Shown here one piece after another: positions 38,533-46,563 of a stretch of DNA of 64,000 bases. Source of the stretch: CBDBCU01 sp965242615 (lineage in GTDB: Bacteria > Chloroflexota > Dehalococcoidia > Lucifugimonadales > UBA3495). The position numbers were made by a program, and so were the translations under genes. Each line of letters starts with the position of its first letter. The first letter of the stretch is position 1. The DNA lies in the NCBI GenBank assembly GCA_965242615.1, contig CBDESR010000004.1, forward strand, positions 186,001 to 250,000, given 5' to 3'. The notes under the pieces are model-generated. The model had not been told where the DNA came from and did not search any database. It saw nothing but the letters and a program-made list of their open reading frames with translations.

Positions 38533-38645
38533 CTATCGCATATACCTAGCGGACTACTTATCGTCATTCCCAAAACGGGAATTCAGAGTCCCCGGCCGAT
38601 CTGGATTCCCACTTTCGTGGGAATGACGTTTTCTGTATGCGATAG
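38533..38645. repeat. 113-bp MITE-like repeat with CTATCGCATA/TATGCGATAG ends
   Basis: 10-bp perfect terminal inverted repeats (38533-38542 and 38636-38645) enclose the ATTCCC hairpin at 38605-38624 and CCGGCCGATCTGGATTCC. Partial copies with the same ends occur at 37828-37896 and 49868-49922, and internal sequence at 60620-60715. No coding capacity. Confidence 0.7.
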
Positions 38646-38698
38646 CCCTGAGCCGGGCCCCGCTTGGTTTCGCATTACTGGTCGGGATGGGTAGGCGG

Positions 38699-39565
38699 TC
38701 AGTCGCCGATTTTCTCGACGAGGTAGCGCATGGTGCCTTTGGGTACGGTGATTTCGACGTGTTCGCCGACGACGCGGTCGAGGAGGGCTTGGCCGACCGG
38801 GGAGACGGTGGAGATTTTGCCGGAGGCGACGTCGGCTTCGCGCTTGTCAACGAGGATGTAGTTGATGCGCTTGCCGGAGGCGACGTCTTTGATGGTGATG
38901 CTGCTGCCGACTACGGAGCGGATGTTGGAGATTTCGCCGGAAAGGATTTGGGCGTTGGTGAGCTCGGATTCGAGTTCGCGGATTTTGGCTTCGACGAAGC
39001 CCTGGCGTTCTTTGGCGGCGTCGAGGGGGGCGTTTTCCCGAAAGTCTTTGTCGGCCATAGCGCGCTTGATGTCCTCGACGACGCGGACGCGTTCCTCGCG
39101 GAAGCCTTCGAGTTCGGAGACGAGGCGGTTGTAGCCTTCCTCGCTGAGGCGGGGGCCGTTGGCGGCGTTGAGGGCGGCGCCGGACTGGCGGGAGCCGGCG
39201 GCGCGGCGGGAGCGGATGGCGCGGAGGTGGGTTGCGAGGTTCTGGGCGGTCCACTGCCGCTTGTGCATAAAGGCGAGGAACTCTTTGAGGGGGAGGAGTT
39301 TTTTCTGGGCATCGGCGCCGCGCTGGGCGAACTCTTTGGCGTAGTCTTCGACCAAGCTGGGGGCCAAGTCGCTGATTTTGCGGTCGCGGCCGTACCACTC
39401 GATAAAGCGGATGATTTCCTGGTGGCCGTCCATGGAGGACTTTTTGGCGCCCTTGCTGTTTTTCTTTTCCAGGACGAACTGGCTGAGGGCGGCGGTGAGG
39501 TGGTCCGGAATGCCGGCGTCCGGGGCGGCGGTAGTTTCCGAAGAGGGATGGTTCGGGGTGGTCAA
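38699..39565 (-). CDS. GreA/GreB-type transcription factor with N-terminal integrase SAM-like domain
   Basis: TTG start at 39565 with AAGGAGG 7 nt upstream; the ATG 22 codons earlier has no such site. 288 residues. Residues ~18-118 (DHLTAALSQFVLEKKNSKGAK...IIRFIEWYGRD...LPLKEFLAFMHKRQW) look like the core-binding SAM-like domain of tyrosine recombinases. Residues ~140-210 are the Gre coiled coil; its tip KDFRENAP keeps the Asp and Glu that stimulate transcript cleavage. The C-terminal ~75 residues are the FKBP-like domain (SSITIKDVASGK...SPVGQALLDRVVGEHVEITVPKG). It should rescue stalled RNA polymerase; the added domain may bind DNA. Confidence 0.82.
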   Translation of the reverse strand: MTTPNHPSSETTAAPDAGIPDHLTAALSQFVLEKKNSKGAKKSSMDGHQEIIRFIEWYGRDRKISDLAPSLVEDYAKEFAQRGADAQKKLLPLKEFLAFMHKRQWTAQNLATHLRAIRSRRAAGSRQSGAALNAANGPRLSEEGYNRLVSELEGFREERVRVVEDIKRAMADKDFRENAPLDAAKERQGFVEAKIRELESELTNAQILSGEISNIRSVVGSSITIKDVASGKRINYILVDKREADVASGKISTVSPVGQALLDRVVGEHVEITVPKGTMRYLVEKIGD

Positions 39566-39752
39566 CTTGGATACCTCCTTGTTGCCCCTTATCGCCGGTT
39601 GTGGGATGCGGCCGGCGGTTGGCGGGTTCAACTTAGTTCTTTATACTACCAGTTTATGGGGCGGGCGGCAAATGCGGGTTAAAAGCGGTGGGGAGTGTTA
39701 TACTGACGGGTAGCAATAATCCATTGCCCGAGGGGGCGGGAGGCAAGGTTTG

Positions 39753-40721
39753 ATGAAAGCGGTACAGATTGACGAGTTCGGCGGGCCGGAGGTAATGCAG
39801 TATCGGGAAGTGGCGGAGCTGACGCCCGGGGATGGGGAGGCGTTGGTGGCGATTCAGGCGGCGGGGGTGAACTTTACCGACATTTACAGTCGGGCGGGGA
39901 TTAACCCGGGGCCGCCGCTGCCGCGCACCATTGGGGTCGAGGGCGCCGGGGTAGTGCGGGCCGTCGGCGGCGGGGTTACCGATATTGCGGTGGGGGATGT
40001 GGTGGCTTACAGCAGCAGCCAGGGTTCTTATGCGGAGCAGGCGGTGGTGCCGGCGGCGCGGCTGGTTAAGATGCCGGAGGGATTGGACGCGCGGGACGGG
40101 GCGGCGGCGATGCTGCAAGGGATGACGGCGCATTACCTGTGCCATTCCACTTACCCGGTGCAGCCGGGGGACAAGGTGCTGGTTCACGCCGGGGCCGGCG
40201 GCGTGGGCTTGCTGCTGACGCAGATGATTAAGCGGTTGGGCGGCTATGTTTTTGCGACGGTTTCCACGGAGGAAAAGGCGGAACTGGCCCGGGGCGCCGG
40301 GGCGGATCAGGTCATCCGCTATACGGAGGAGGATTTTGCAGTGGTGGTGAAGGAAGCTACCGGCGGGGCGGGACTGCAAGCGGTTTATGACGCGGTGGGG
40401 CAGACTACTTTTGAGCAGAGTATCAGCTGTTTGGCGCGGCGGGGGTATATGGTGCTGTACGGGCAAGCCAGCGGGGTGGTGCCGCCGATGGATCCGCGCA
40501 TTTTGGGCAATGGGTCGCTGTTTCTGACCCGGCCCGGGTTGGGCGACTATACGGCGACGCGGGAGGAATTGCGGCAGCGGGCCGGGGATGTGCTGGGCTG
40601 GGTGCAGTCCGGGGAGTTGAAGCTGCGGGTGGAGCATATTTTCCCGTTGGCGGAGGCGGAGGAAGCGCATCGGCAGTTGGCCGGGCGGGCGACGACGGGG
40701 AAGCTGCTGCTGATACCCTAG
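39753..40721 (+). CDS. qor: Zinc-independent quinone oxidoreductase (MDR family)
   Basis: ATG at 39753, GGGAGG upstream. 322 residues. GroES-like N-terminus (MKAVQIDEFGGPEVMQY, GVNFTDIYSRAG, GVEGAGVVRAVG), Rossmann motif VLVHAGAGGVGLLLTQMIK, RRGYMVLYGQASG, and C-terminal HRQLAGRATTGKLLLIP. Zinc ligands are absent, as in the QOR branch. It reduces quinones with NADPH. Confidence 0.93.
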   Translation: MKAVQIDEFGGPEVMQYREVAELTPGDGEALVAIQAAGVNFTDIYSRAGINPGPPLPRTIGVEGAGVVRAVGGGVTDIAVGDVVAYSSSQGSYAEQAVVPAARLVKMPEGLDARDGAAAMLQGMTAHYLCHSTYPVQPGDKVLVHAGAGGVGLLLTQMIKRLGGYVFATVSTEEKAELARGAGADQVIRYTEEDFAVVVKEATGGAGLQAVYDAVGQTTFEQSISCLARRGYMVLYGQASGVVPPMDPRILGNGSLFLTRPGLGDYTATREELRQRAGDVLGWVQSGELKLRVEHIFPLAEAEEAHRQLAGRATTGKLLLIP

Positions 40722-40883
40722 TCTGATGCCCTAGACGGGGGACGGGGATTGATGGCCGTCCTGGCCGGGGAAAGGGGAAGGACGGTTGAGGAGGGGCATT
40801 GGCGGGCGGACGCGGCGGTTATTGACCGGTTAGCCCGGCTTGCCTATACTAAAGGGAGACCAAGGGGATTAGAAGGAGGCGTT

Positions 40884-41192
40884 ATGGCGGCGGTAGTTAG
40901 CAGCGATGAGGTGTACCAGGCCCTGAAGACGGTTTATGACCCGGAGATTCCGGTCAATGTGGTGGACCTGGGGCTGATTTACGATGTCCAGGTCAGCGAC
41001 GACAGCAATGTTTTCGTCCAGATGACGCTGACCTTTCCCGGGTGCGGGATGGGGCCGCATATCGCCCAGCAAGCGGAGTGGGCGATCCAAGATTTGGACG
41101 GGGTGGAGGAAGTGGAGATTGAGTTGACCTTTGACCCGCCCTGGTCTCCGGACCTGATCAGCGAGGAAGCCCGGATGCAGTTGGGCATTTAA
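40884..41192 (+). CDS. sufT: SufT/MIP18-family (DUF59) iron-sulfur maturation protein
   Basis: ATG at 40884 (MAAVVSSDEVYQALKTVYDPEI) with AAGGAGG upstream; longer frames lack a site. 102 residues. DPEIPVNVVDLGLIYDV and TLTFPGCGMG, with the reactive Cys, are DUF59 hallmarks. It helps load Fe-S clusters. The Mrp-type carrier follows 50 bp later, a pairing that supports the role. Confidence 0.9.
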   Translation: MAAVVSSDEVYQALKTVYDPEIPVNVVDLGLIYDVQVSDDSNVFVQMTLTFPGCGMGPHIAQQAEWAIQDLDGVEEVEIELTFDPPWSPDLISEEARMQLGI

Positions 41193-41242
41193 CCCGCCAT
41201 CCCGTAAGGGAGGCGGCAGTCCCCCCAAAGGGAGGAAAGCGA

Positions 41243-42058
41243 ATGGCGACGCCCCAGGAGAACGCGCAGAATGCCCGGCTGGAGCAAATCAAGCGCAGCT
41301 GGCAGCAGAAGCGGCAAATCACGGAACGGCTGTCCACCATCAGGACCAAGGTCGGCGTCTATAGCGGCAAGGGCGGCGTGGGCAAGACCACGGTTGCGGT
41401 CAACTTGGCGGCTACTTTGGCGCAGGAAGGCAGCAAGGTGGGGCTGCTGGATGTGGATATTGACTGCCCCAATGTGGCCAAGGTGCTGGGCATCGTGGAG
41501 AAGCCCGACTATATCGACGGGCGGATTGTGCCGGCGGAGAAGTGGGGGGTCAAGGTCATTTCGATGTCCTTCTTTCAGGAGAATGAGGAGGAGGCGATCA
41601 TCTGGCGGGGGCCGATGATTCATAATGCCATTAACCAGTTTCTCCAGTCCACGGATTGGGGGGAACTGGATTATCTGGTGGTGGATATGCCGCCGGGCAC
41701 TTCGGATTCGCCGTTGACGGTGATGCAGACTTTGCCGATGGACGGGTTTGTGGTGGTCAGCACGCCGCAGGAGCTGGCGAACATTGACGCCAAACGCTGC
41801 ATCAATATGATTCGCAAGCTGAACCTGAATGTGCTGGGGATTGTGGAGAATTATACCGGCGAGGTGTTCGGGCAAGGCGGCGGCGAGTCGATGGCGCGGG
41901 AAGTGGATGCGCCTTATCTGGGGACTTTGGCGCTGCGGGCGGCTTACCGGGACAGCAGCCGGCCGACTTCTCTGCTGGATTCGGAAGTGGGGGAGGAGTA
42001 CGCTAATTTGGTGGATGGGCTGAAGCAGAGTTTGCGGGAGATGGGGCGGGAGGTGTAG
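41243..42058 (+). CDS. mrp: Mrp/ApbC-type P-loop ATPase, Fe-S cluster carrier
   Basis: 271 residues. Deviant Walker A YSGKGGVGKTTVAVNLA (with the signature Lys), DVDIDCPNV, switch IIWRGPMIHNAINQFL, and VVDMPPGTSDSPLT. The usual C-terminal CxxC is not seen (GIVENYTGEVFGQGGG where MENMSxFxCPxCG normally stands), so cluster binding may differ from NBP35/ApbC. N-terminal ~30 residues form a charged helix. Operon with sufT. Confidence 0.88.
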   Translation: MATPQENAQNARLEQIKRSWQQKRQITERLSTIRTKVGVYSGKGGVGKTTVAVNLAATLAQEGSKVGLLDVDIDCPNVAKVLGIVEKPDYIDGRIVPAEKWGVKVISMSFFQENEEEAIIWRGPMIHNAINQFLQSTDWGELDYLVVDMPPGTSDSPLTVMQTLPMDGFVVVSTPQELANIDAKRCINMIRKLNLNVLGIVENYTGEVFGQGGGESMAREVDAPYLGTLALRAAYRDSSRPTSLLDSEVGEEYANLVDGLKQSLREMGREV

Positions 42059-42115
42059 GGGGAGGGGTACTGCTAATTCATAGGGGTAAAGGAATCGGGT
42101 TGCCTAAAGGCGGCC

Positions 42116-43726
42116 CTAGCCCTTTGCCTTGCCAAACTTCCGCTGATACGCCGCCGCCCGCACCCGCATCGCATACTCCAACGCCCGATCCGCCCGCGGC
42201 AGCCCTTGCAGCGTAATCCCCGGCCGCAGCTCCCGACGAAACGCCACCTCCGCCCGCAGCTCCTTCAAGTCAATATCCAAATCCCGCTTCAGCCGGTTAT
42301 GCGTCGGGCAAAGCGGCGCCCGGTTCGTAATATCATCATCCCCGCCCACACTCCGGGGGATGATATGATCCAGCTCATAATCCCCCAGCGCCAATTCCTC
42401 ATCCGCATTACGGCTTTCATAGCCGCAGCACCACGCCTTGCCGTTGCTGAATTGCAGCAAAGCGGTAAGCATTTCCTCCCGGTCCAGTAGCGTGGACTCC
42501 CGCTTGTATTTCCGCTCTCCCTGCCGCCGGTTGTCCGTCCGCAAGGGCTTAACCTCCACGCCGCCGCCGCCATCCGTCCGCTCCGGCAATTCCCCCGGCC
42601 CGTGCACCGTAACCGTCGGCTCGCTCCCCAGCACCTGCTGCCCCGTAGTTTTATCATTACAGGTTAGCAGCGGCAAATCCCCGCCCTTGTTAAACTGCCG
42701 CTTAAACACCGTCCACGCCCGCGGGTTAATATCGCACGCTACCCATTGCCTACCCAACTTTTCCGCCGCCACGGCGGCGTAAGCGCACCCGGCAAAGCAG
42801 TCCAGCACCACATCCCCGGGGTTAGTGCTGGCTTGAATTATCCGCTCCGCCAAGGCAACCGGCTTTTGCGTCGGATAACCGGTGCGCTCTTTACTCGTCG
42901 GCGGCAGAAAGTTAATGTCAAGCCAAGTGTCGTGCATCGTAACGCCCTTGTTCGGGGCGTTGCGCCTTATGTAGTTGCCCCCATCATCCTTCAAGCGAAC
43001 CAGTTTGCCGTCCACCACGCCGCGCACCGTATCCTCGATGAGACTTTCATCGGCGTAGGGTTGCAGCAGCTTGTTAAACACATACTTGCCCCCCTTGGCA
43101 TACCACAGGATAGTGTCGTGCATCTGCTGGAAACGCGTCGCCGTCGCCGTCCAGCGGCGATACTTCCAGATGATTTCGTTTCGCAAATTATCCTTGCCAA
43201 ACACCCCATCCAGCAGCTGCCGCAAGTAGCCGCTTGCCGTATGGTCACAGTGCAGGTACAAACTTCCCGTCGGCTTGAGGATCCGGTGAATCTCAAACAA
43301 CCGGATGGCCATAAATGCCAGGTAAGCGGCAACACCATCCCCATGTATCTCCCGGGTTGCCTCAATCAGCATATTCACCGCCGGATGGGTCGCCTTAATC
43401 CCGTCCACCCAATCCGAGTGAATATCCTTGTCCCAAGCCCAAGTATCCTTGTAGCCGCCCCGGGCCCGCGGGTCGTCCGGCCAAGCGATGCCGGCGGTAT
43501 CGGCCGCTTCTTGATTGGTAATATCCCAATCCTTCAGCAGCCGCAGCTCATTGTTCCTCTCGTGGTCTTCGAGTTTTGGCTTCAGCTTATCCGCCGTAAA
43601 AGTATCATTCTTGGCAAAGGGCGGGTCAATGCACACCAAGTCCACCGACGCGGTGTTGATGGAACGCAGGAAGTCCAGGTTGTCGGCGATATAGACGCCC
43701 CGGTTGACCGCGTTGAATGACGCCAT
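42116..43726 (-). CDS. Fusion of a beta-class DNA methyltransferase and an HNH nuclease
   Basis: ATG at 43726 (MASFNAVNRGVYIADNLDF), AAGGAG upstream. 536 residues. Methyltransferase part: CIDPPFAKND (motif IV, ~33) and VVLDCFAGCAYAAVAAEKLG (motif I, ~305; the usual FxGxG reads FAGCA). A linker leads to an HNH domain (~425-480) with YELDHIIPRSVGGDDDITNRAPLCPTHN, containing the DH...N...H triad and nearby CC and C. Modification and cutting may lie in one chain, like type IIG-style enzymes, or the HNH may act otherwise. The local strand bias is reversed (C-rich + strand), a sign of recent acquisition. Confidence 0.82.
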   Translation of the reverse strand: MASFNAVNRGVYIADNLDFLRSINTASVDLVCIDPPFAKNDTFTADKLKPKLEDHERNNELRLLKDWDITNQEAADTAGIAWPDDPRARGGYKDTWAWDKDIHSDWVDGIKATHPAVNMLIEATREIHGDGVAAYLAFMAIRLFEIHRILKPTGSLYLHCDHTASGYLRQLLDGVFGKDNLRNEIIWKYRRWTATATRFQQMHDTILWYAKGGKYVFNKLLQPYADESLIEDTVRGVVDGKLVRLKDDGGNYIRRNAPNKGVTMHDTWLDINFLPPTSKERTGYPTQKPVALAERIIQASTNPGDVVLDCFAGCAYAAVAAEKLGRQWVACDINPRAWTVFKRQFNKGGDLPLLTCNDKTTGQQVLGSEPTVTVHGPGELPERTDGGGGVEVKPLRTDNRRQGERKYKRESTLLDREEMLTALLQFSNGKAWCCGYESRNADEELALGDYELDHIIPRSVGGDDDITNRAPLCPTHNRLKRDLDIDLKELRAEVAFRRELRPGITLQGLPRADRALEYAMRVRAAAYQRKFGKAKG

Positions 43727-43753
43727 AAGGGGAATAGGCTCCTTTTTCAAGGG

Positions 43754-43824
43754 TTTGCGGCGATTTTAGCCGCAAAATTGTTGCCGCCCGGCCTATTATA
43801 AGCCCGCGGCGGCGGGGGTGTAAA
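43754..43824 (-). promoter_or_regulatory. Promoter and leader hairpin of the methyltransferase-HNH gene
   Basis: Minus strand TGTAAA-complement: TTTACA (43819-43824), 18 bp, TATAAT (43795-43800). In the leader TTTGCGGC/GCCGCAAA form an 8-bp stem (43754-43776) just before the AAGGAG site, which could affect translation. Confidence 0.6.
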
Positions 43825-43858
43825 TTAGCCTGGCGGCACGGGACAAAGCAATTCCCGA

Positions 43859-45694
43859 CTAGTTTTCCTCGGGCGGAGCGGGGAGGGCTTTGGGCGGGGT
43901 TTCGGGGGGCTTTTTGCGGGGGGCGCGGGTTTCGGCGCGGCGGCGGGGCTGGGCGGTGATTTTCAGGAGCAACTCGACTTCCCGGTCGATGGCTTCCTGG
44001 GAGTAGGCGCTCTGTTCGCCCATTTGGCGGAATTTTTTGTAGCGGGCGTTGAGCAGTTTGCCGGGGGAGGGTTTGGATACGGCGGACAATTGGCGGACCA
44101 GGGCGGTCTGCAAGGATAGGGCGGCTTCCCGGGAATGGTGGTGGGCGCCATGGGCCGGTTCCGGGATGATGGCGTCGATGATGCCCAGCTCGAGGCAGTC
44201 TTTGGCGGTGAGCATCAGGGCTTCGGCGGCTTCGCGGTCGAGTTCCGGGTCGCCGTAGGGGCCGCCCCAAGCGCGGTTGAGGGAGATGGGGGAGTAGATG
44301 GCGTACTGCTGCATTATGATGCGGTCGGAGATGCCGAGAGCCAGCGCGCCCTCGTTGCCGCCCTCGCCGATAATCGTCGACACTATGGGTACCGGGGCCT
44401 CAGCCATCATTGACAAGGTGGTGGCGATGGCGTTGCCGATGCCCTGCTCCTCGGCGGCCAGGCCGGGGTCAGCACCTTGGGTGTCAATAAAGGTTATCAG
44501 GGGCAGGCGGAAACGGGTGGCCAGTTTGATGAGGCGTTGGGCTTTCCGCAGTCCGTCCGGGTACACATGGTAGCGTTCCCCGTCGAGGGAATAGGGGCGC
44601 TGCTGGCCGATGACGGCAACGGGGCGGTCGCAGAGGTAGCCGATGCCGGCGACGATGGAGCGGTCGTCGCTGTTCAGGCGGTCGCCGTGGAGTTCGATGA
44701 AGGGTTCCAGGATGGTGCGGATGTAAAAGGTGGCGGAGGGCCGCTCGCCGTGGCGGGCGGCGGTTACGGATTCCCATACTTCCGGGTCGGGATTGGGTTT
44801 GGGCCGGGCGCGGCTGGCCGGCTTGAACTCGCCCTTGCCTAACTTTTCCCCGGTTAAGGCGCGGAGCAGGGTGGTCAAGCGGGGTTTAAGGGATTCCCGG
44901 TCAACTACGTTGTCGAGCAAGCCGTGATGGAGATGGGCTTCGGCGGTATGGGCGTCTTGGGGCAAGGGCGTTTCGGAGGCTTCGCGCAGGGTACGCAGGG
45001 GGGACAAGCCGATAAGGGAGCCGGGTTCAGCCAGGATGACATCGGCGAGGTTGGCGAAACTGGCGTAAGCCTGGCCGGTGGAGGGGTTGGCCAGGACTAC
45101 GATAAAGGGCGCGCCTTTTTCCTTGAAGCGGTTGGCGGCGGCCACGGTTTTAGCCATCTGCATCAGGGAGAGGACGCCTTCCTGCACGCGGGCGCCGCCG
45201 CCGGTGACCAGGGCGATGAGGGGCAAGTCGCGGCGGGCGGCGGTTTCCAAGCCGAGGGCAATTTTTTCGCCGACGACGCTGCCCATACTGCCGCCCATAA
45301 AGCCGAAGTCGAGGACGACGAGCATAGTGCGGATGTCGCCGATGCGGCAGGCGCCGGTTACGGTGGCTTCGGTTAGGCCGGTGCGGTTCTGGTTCTGATG
45401 GAGCAGGCTGCGGTAGGAGCCGCCGCGGGAGAAGGCGATGGGGGCGACGGAGCTGAGATATTTGTAGGATTCCTTGAAGCTGCGGCGGTCGGCGAGAAGT
45501 TCGATGCGCTGGCGGGCGGAGAGGGTGTAGTGGAAGCGGCAGTAGGGGCAGACGCGGTAGTTGCGGTAGGCGGCGGTTTCGCTGATTTCCGCTTCGCAGA
45601 ACAGGCAGCGGTCGCGGACCGAAGTCAGATAGATTCGGTCCAAATCGCCGTTGCGGCTGAAGAGGTGTACCAGCAGATTAGCCAGGTTTCGCAA
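43859..45694 (-). CDS. accDA: Acetyl-CoA carboxylase carboxyltransferase, fused beta-alpha subunits
   Basis: 611 residues. N-terminal AccD half: zinc ribbon CLFCEA...CPYCRF (~30-52), FGFMGGSMGSVVGEK, GGGARVQEGVLSLMQMAK. C-terminal AccA half from ~310: RTILEPFIELHGDRLNSDDRSIVAGIG, FIDTQGADPGLAAEEQG, IIGEGGNEGALALG and a basic Pro-rich tail. It transfers carboxyl from biotin to acetyl-CoA to make malonyl-CoA. In E. coli these are two separate genes; fused forms occur in some other phyla. The biotin carrier and carboxylase are not in the window. Confidence 0.93.
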   Translation of the reverse strand: MRNLANLLVHLFSRNGDLDRIYLTSVRDRCLFCEAEISETAAYRNYRVCPYCRFHYTLSARQRIELLADRRSFKESYKYLSSVAPIAFSRGGSYRSLLHQNQNRTGLTEATVTGACRIGDIRTMLVVLDFGFMGGSMGSVVGEKIALGLETAARRDLPLIALVTGGGARVQEGVLSLMQMAKTVAAANRFKEKGAPFIVVLANPSTGQAYASFANLADVILAEPGSLIGLSPLRTLREASETPLPQDAHTAEAHLHHGLLDNVVDRESLKPRLTTLLRALTGEKLGKGEFKPASRARPKPNPDPEVWESVTAARHGERPSATFYIRTILEPFIELHGDRLNSDDRSIVAGIGYLCDRPVAVIGQQRPYSLDGERYHVYPDGLRKAQRLIKLATRFRLPLITFIDTQGADPGLAAEEQGIGNAIATTLSMMAEAPVPIVSTIIGEGGNEGALALGISDRIIMQQYAIYSPISLNRAWGGPYGDPELDREAAEALMLTAKDCLELGIIDAIIPEPAHGAHHHSREAALSLQTALVRQLSAVSKPSPGKLLNARYKKFRQMGEQSAYSQEAIDREVELLLKITAQPRRRAETRAPRKKPPETPPKALPAPPEEN

Positions 45695-45833
45695 GGGAAA
45701 GCCCCTTTAAGCCGGGTGATGGTTGGGGGGAACCGGGGTTTGCCAGTTTAATGATACAACTTGGGAGTGGGGGTTGGAAAGGGATAATGAGGGGGATTGG
45801 GCGGGCAAAATCGGTTGATGGGGATGGCGGCGG

Positions 45834-46562
45834 CTAAAGGAGGGGGCGGAGCAAGGTTTGGAAACGGCTGATGGCATAGTTCAACCGGGCTAAGGACAGT
45901 TCCTTGAAGTAATTCGGGTTGTGGATGGGGTGGTCAACTTTCCTTTCCCCGTCCAGCAGGGTCAGGATGTTCAGGTCAACATCCGGGAAGTAGGACATCA
46001 GGGTGTGAGCTGATGGGCTACCTAAAGCGGGGGCGTCGGGTTTGACGGGTTCGGAGTAATCGCCGCCCAGCATACTTTCCAGTTGCAACAAGCAGCAAAT
46101 CAGGTTGGGGTGCAGGGATTTCAGCAGGTTGAAGTCCACTAGGATGCGCTTGAGCATAGCGGTTTCGGCGTACGCCTTACATTCTACGCCCATAACCAGC
46201 TTTTTGTCCACGAAAACATGGACATCGACTTGGACATTGTAATAGTACCGGCTCTTTCGGGCGGCGATTTCCGGTTTGACGGCCGCCGGGAGACGGTCGA
46301 CATAAGCGGAATTGATGGGCAATTGGTAACGCTTGGTGTCGCCGAAGGTCAGCCGCTCCGGGTTGCCGCCGTTTTCCCGCCACGCCAGCATAACCAGTTG
46401 CTGGGCCATTTCCTCGACTAGCTTGCCTTTGGCGGCCCGGATGACGCCGCCGTAAGCCCGTTCCGTATCCCCGGCGGCTTGTTCATCAATGCCGCCAATA
46501 ACCTGATTGTAGGAACGAATCAGGTTGCGGCGGATGGCGGTGCTTTCTTGCCGGGAAACCAC
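45834..46562 (-). CDS. PD-(D/E)xK restriction endonuclease (R-M system 2)
   Basis: GTG start at 46562, 1 bp after the methyltransferase stop, with a G-rich site at the end of that gene; the longer frame runs inside the methyltransferase. 242 residues. NVQVDVHVFVDKKLVMGVECKAYAE is a complete D...ExK site. The flanks have a helical N-terminus (RRNLIRSYNQVIGGIDEQ) and a C-terminal DVDLNILTLLDGERKVDHPIHNPNYF. Co-transcribed with the methyltransferase that protects the same site; specificity unknown. Confidence 0.8.
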   Translation of the reverse strand: MVSRQESTAIRRNLIRSYNQVIGGIDEQAAGDTERAYGGVIRAAKGKLVEEMAQQLVMLAWRENGGNPERLTFGDTKRYQLPINSAYVDRLPAAVKPEIAARKSRYYYNVQVDVHVFVDKKLVMGVECKAYAETAMLKRILVDFNLLKSLHPNLICCLLQLESMLGGDYSEPVKPDAPALGSPSAHTLMSYFPDVDLNILTLLDGERKVDHPIHNPNYFKELSLARLNYAISRFQTLLRPLL

Positions 46563-46563
46563 T

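Noticed and set aside
39654..40670. 338-codon minus-strand frame over qor
   Set aside because: Antisense to a well-supported oxidoreductase gene.
41243..42058. Nitrogenase reductase or ParA
   Set aside because: The DVDIDCPN and GPM motifs and the sufT neighbour fit Mrp/ApbC rather than NifH or ParA.
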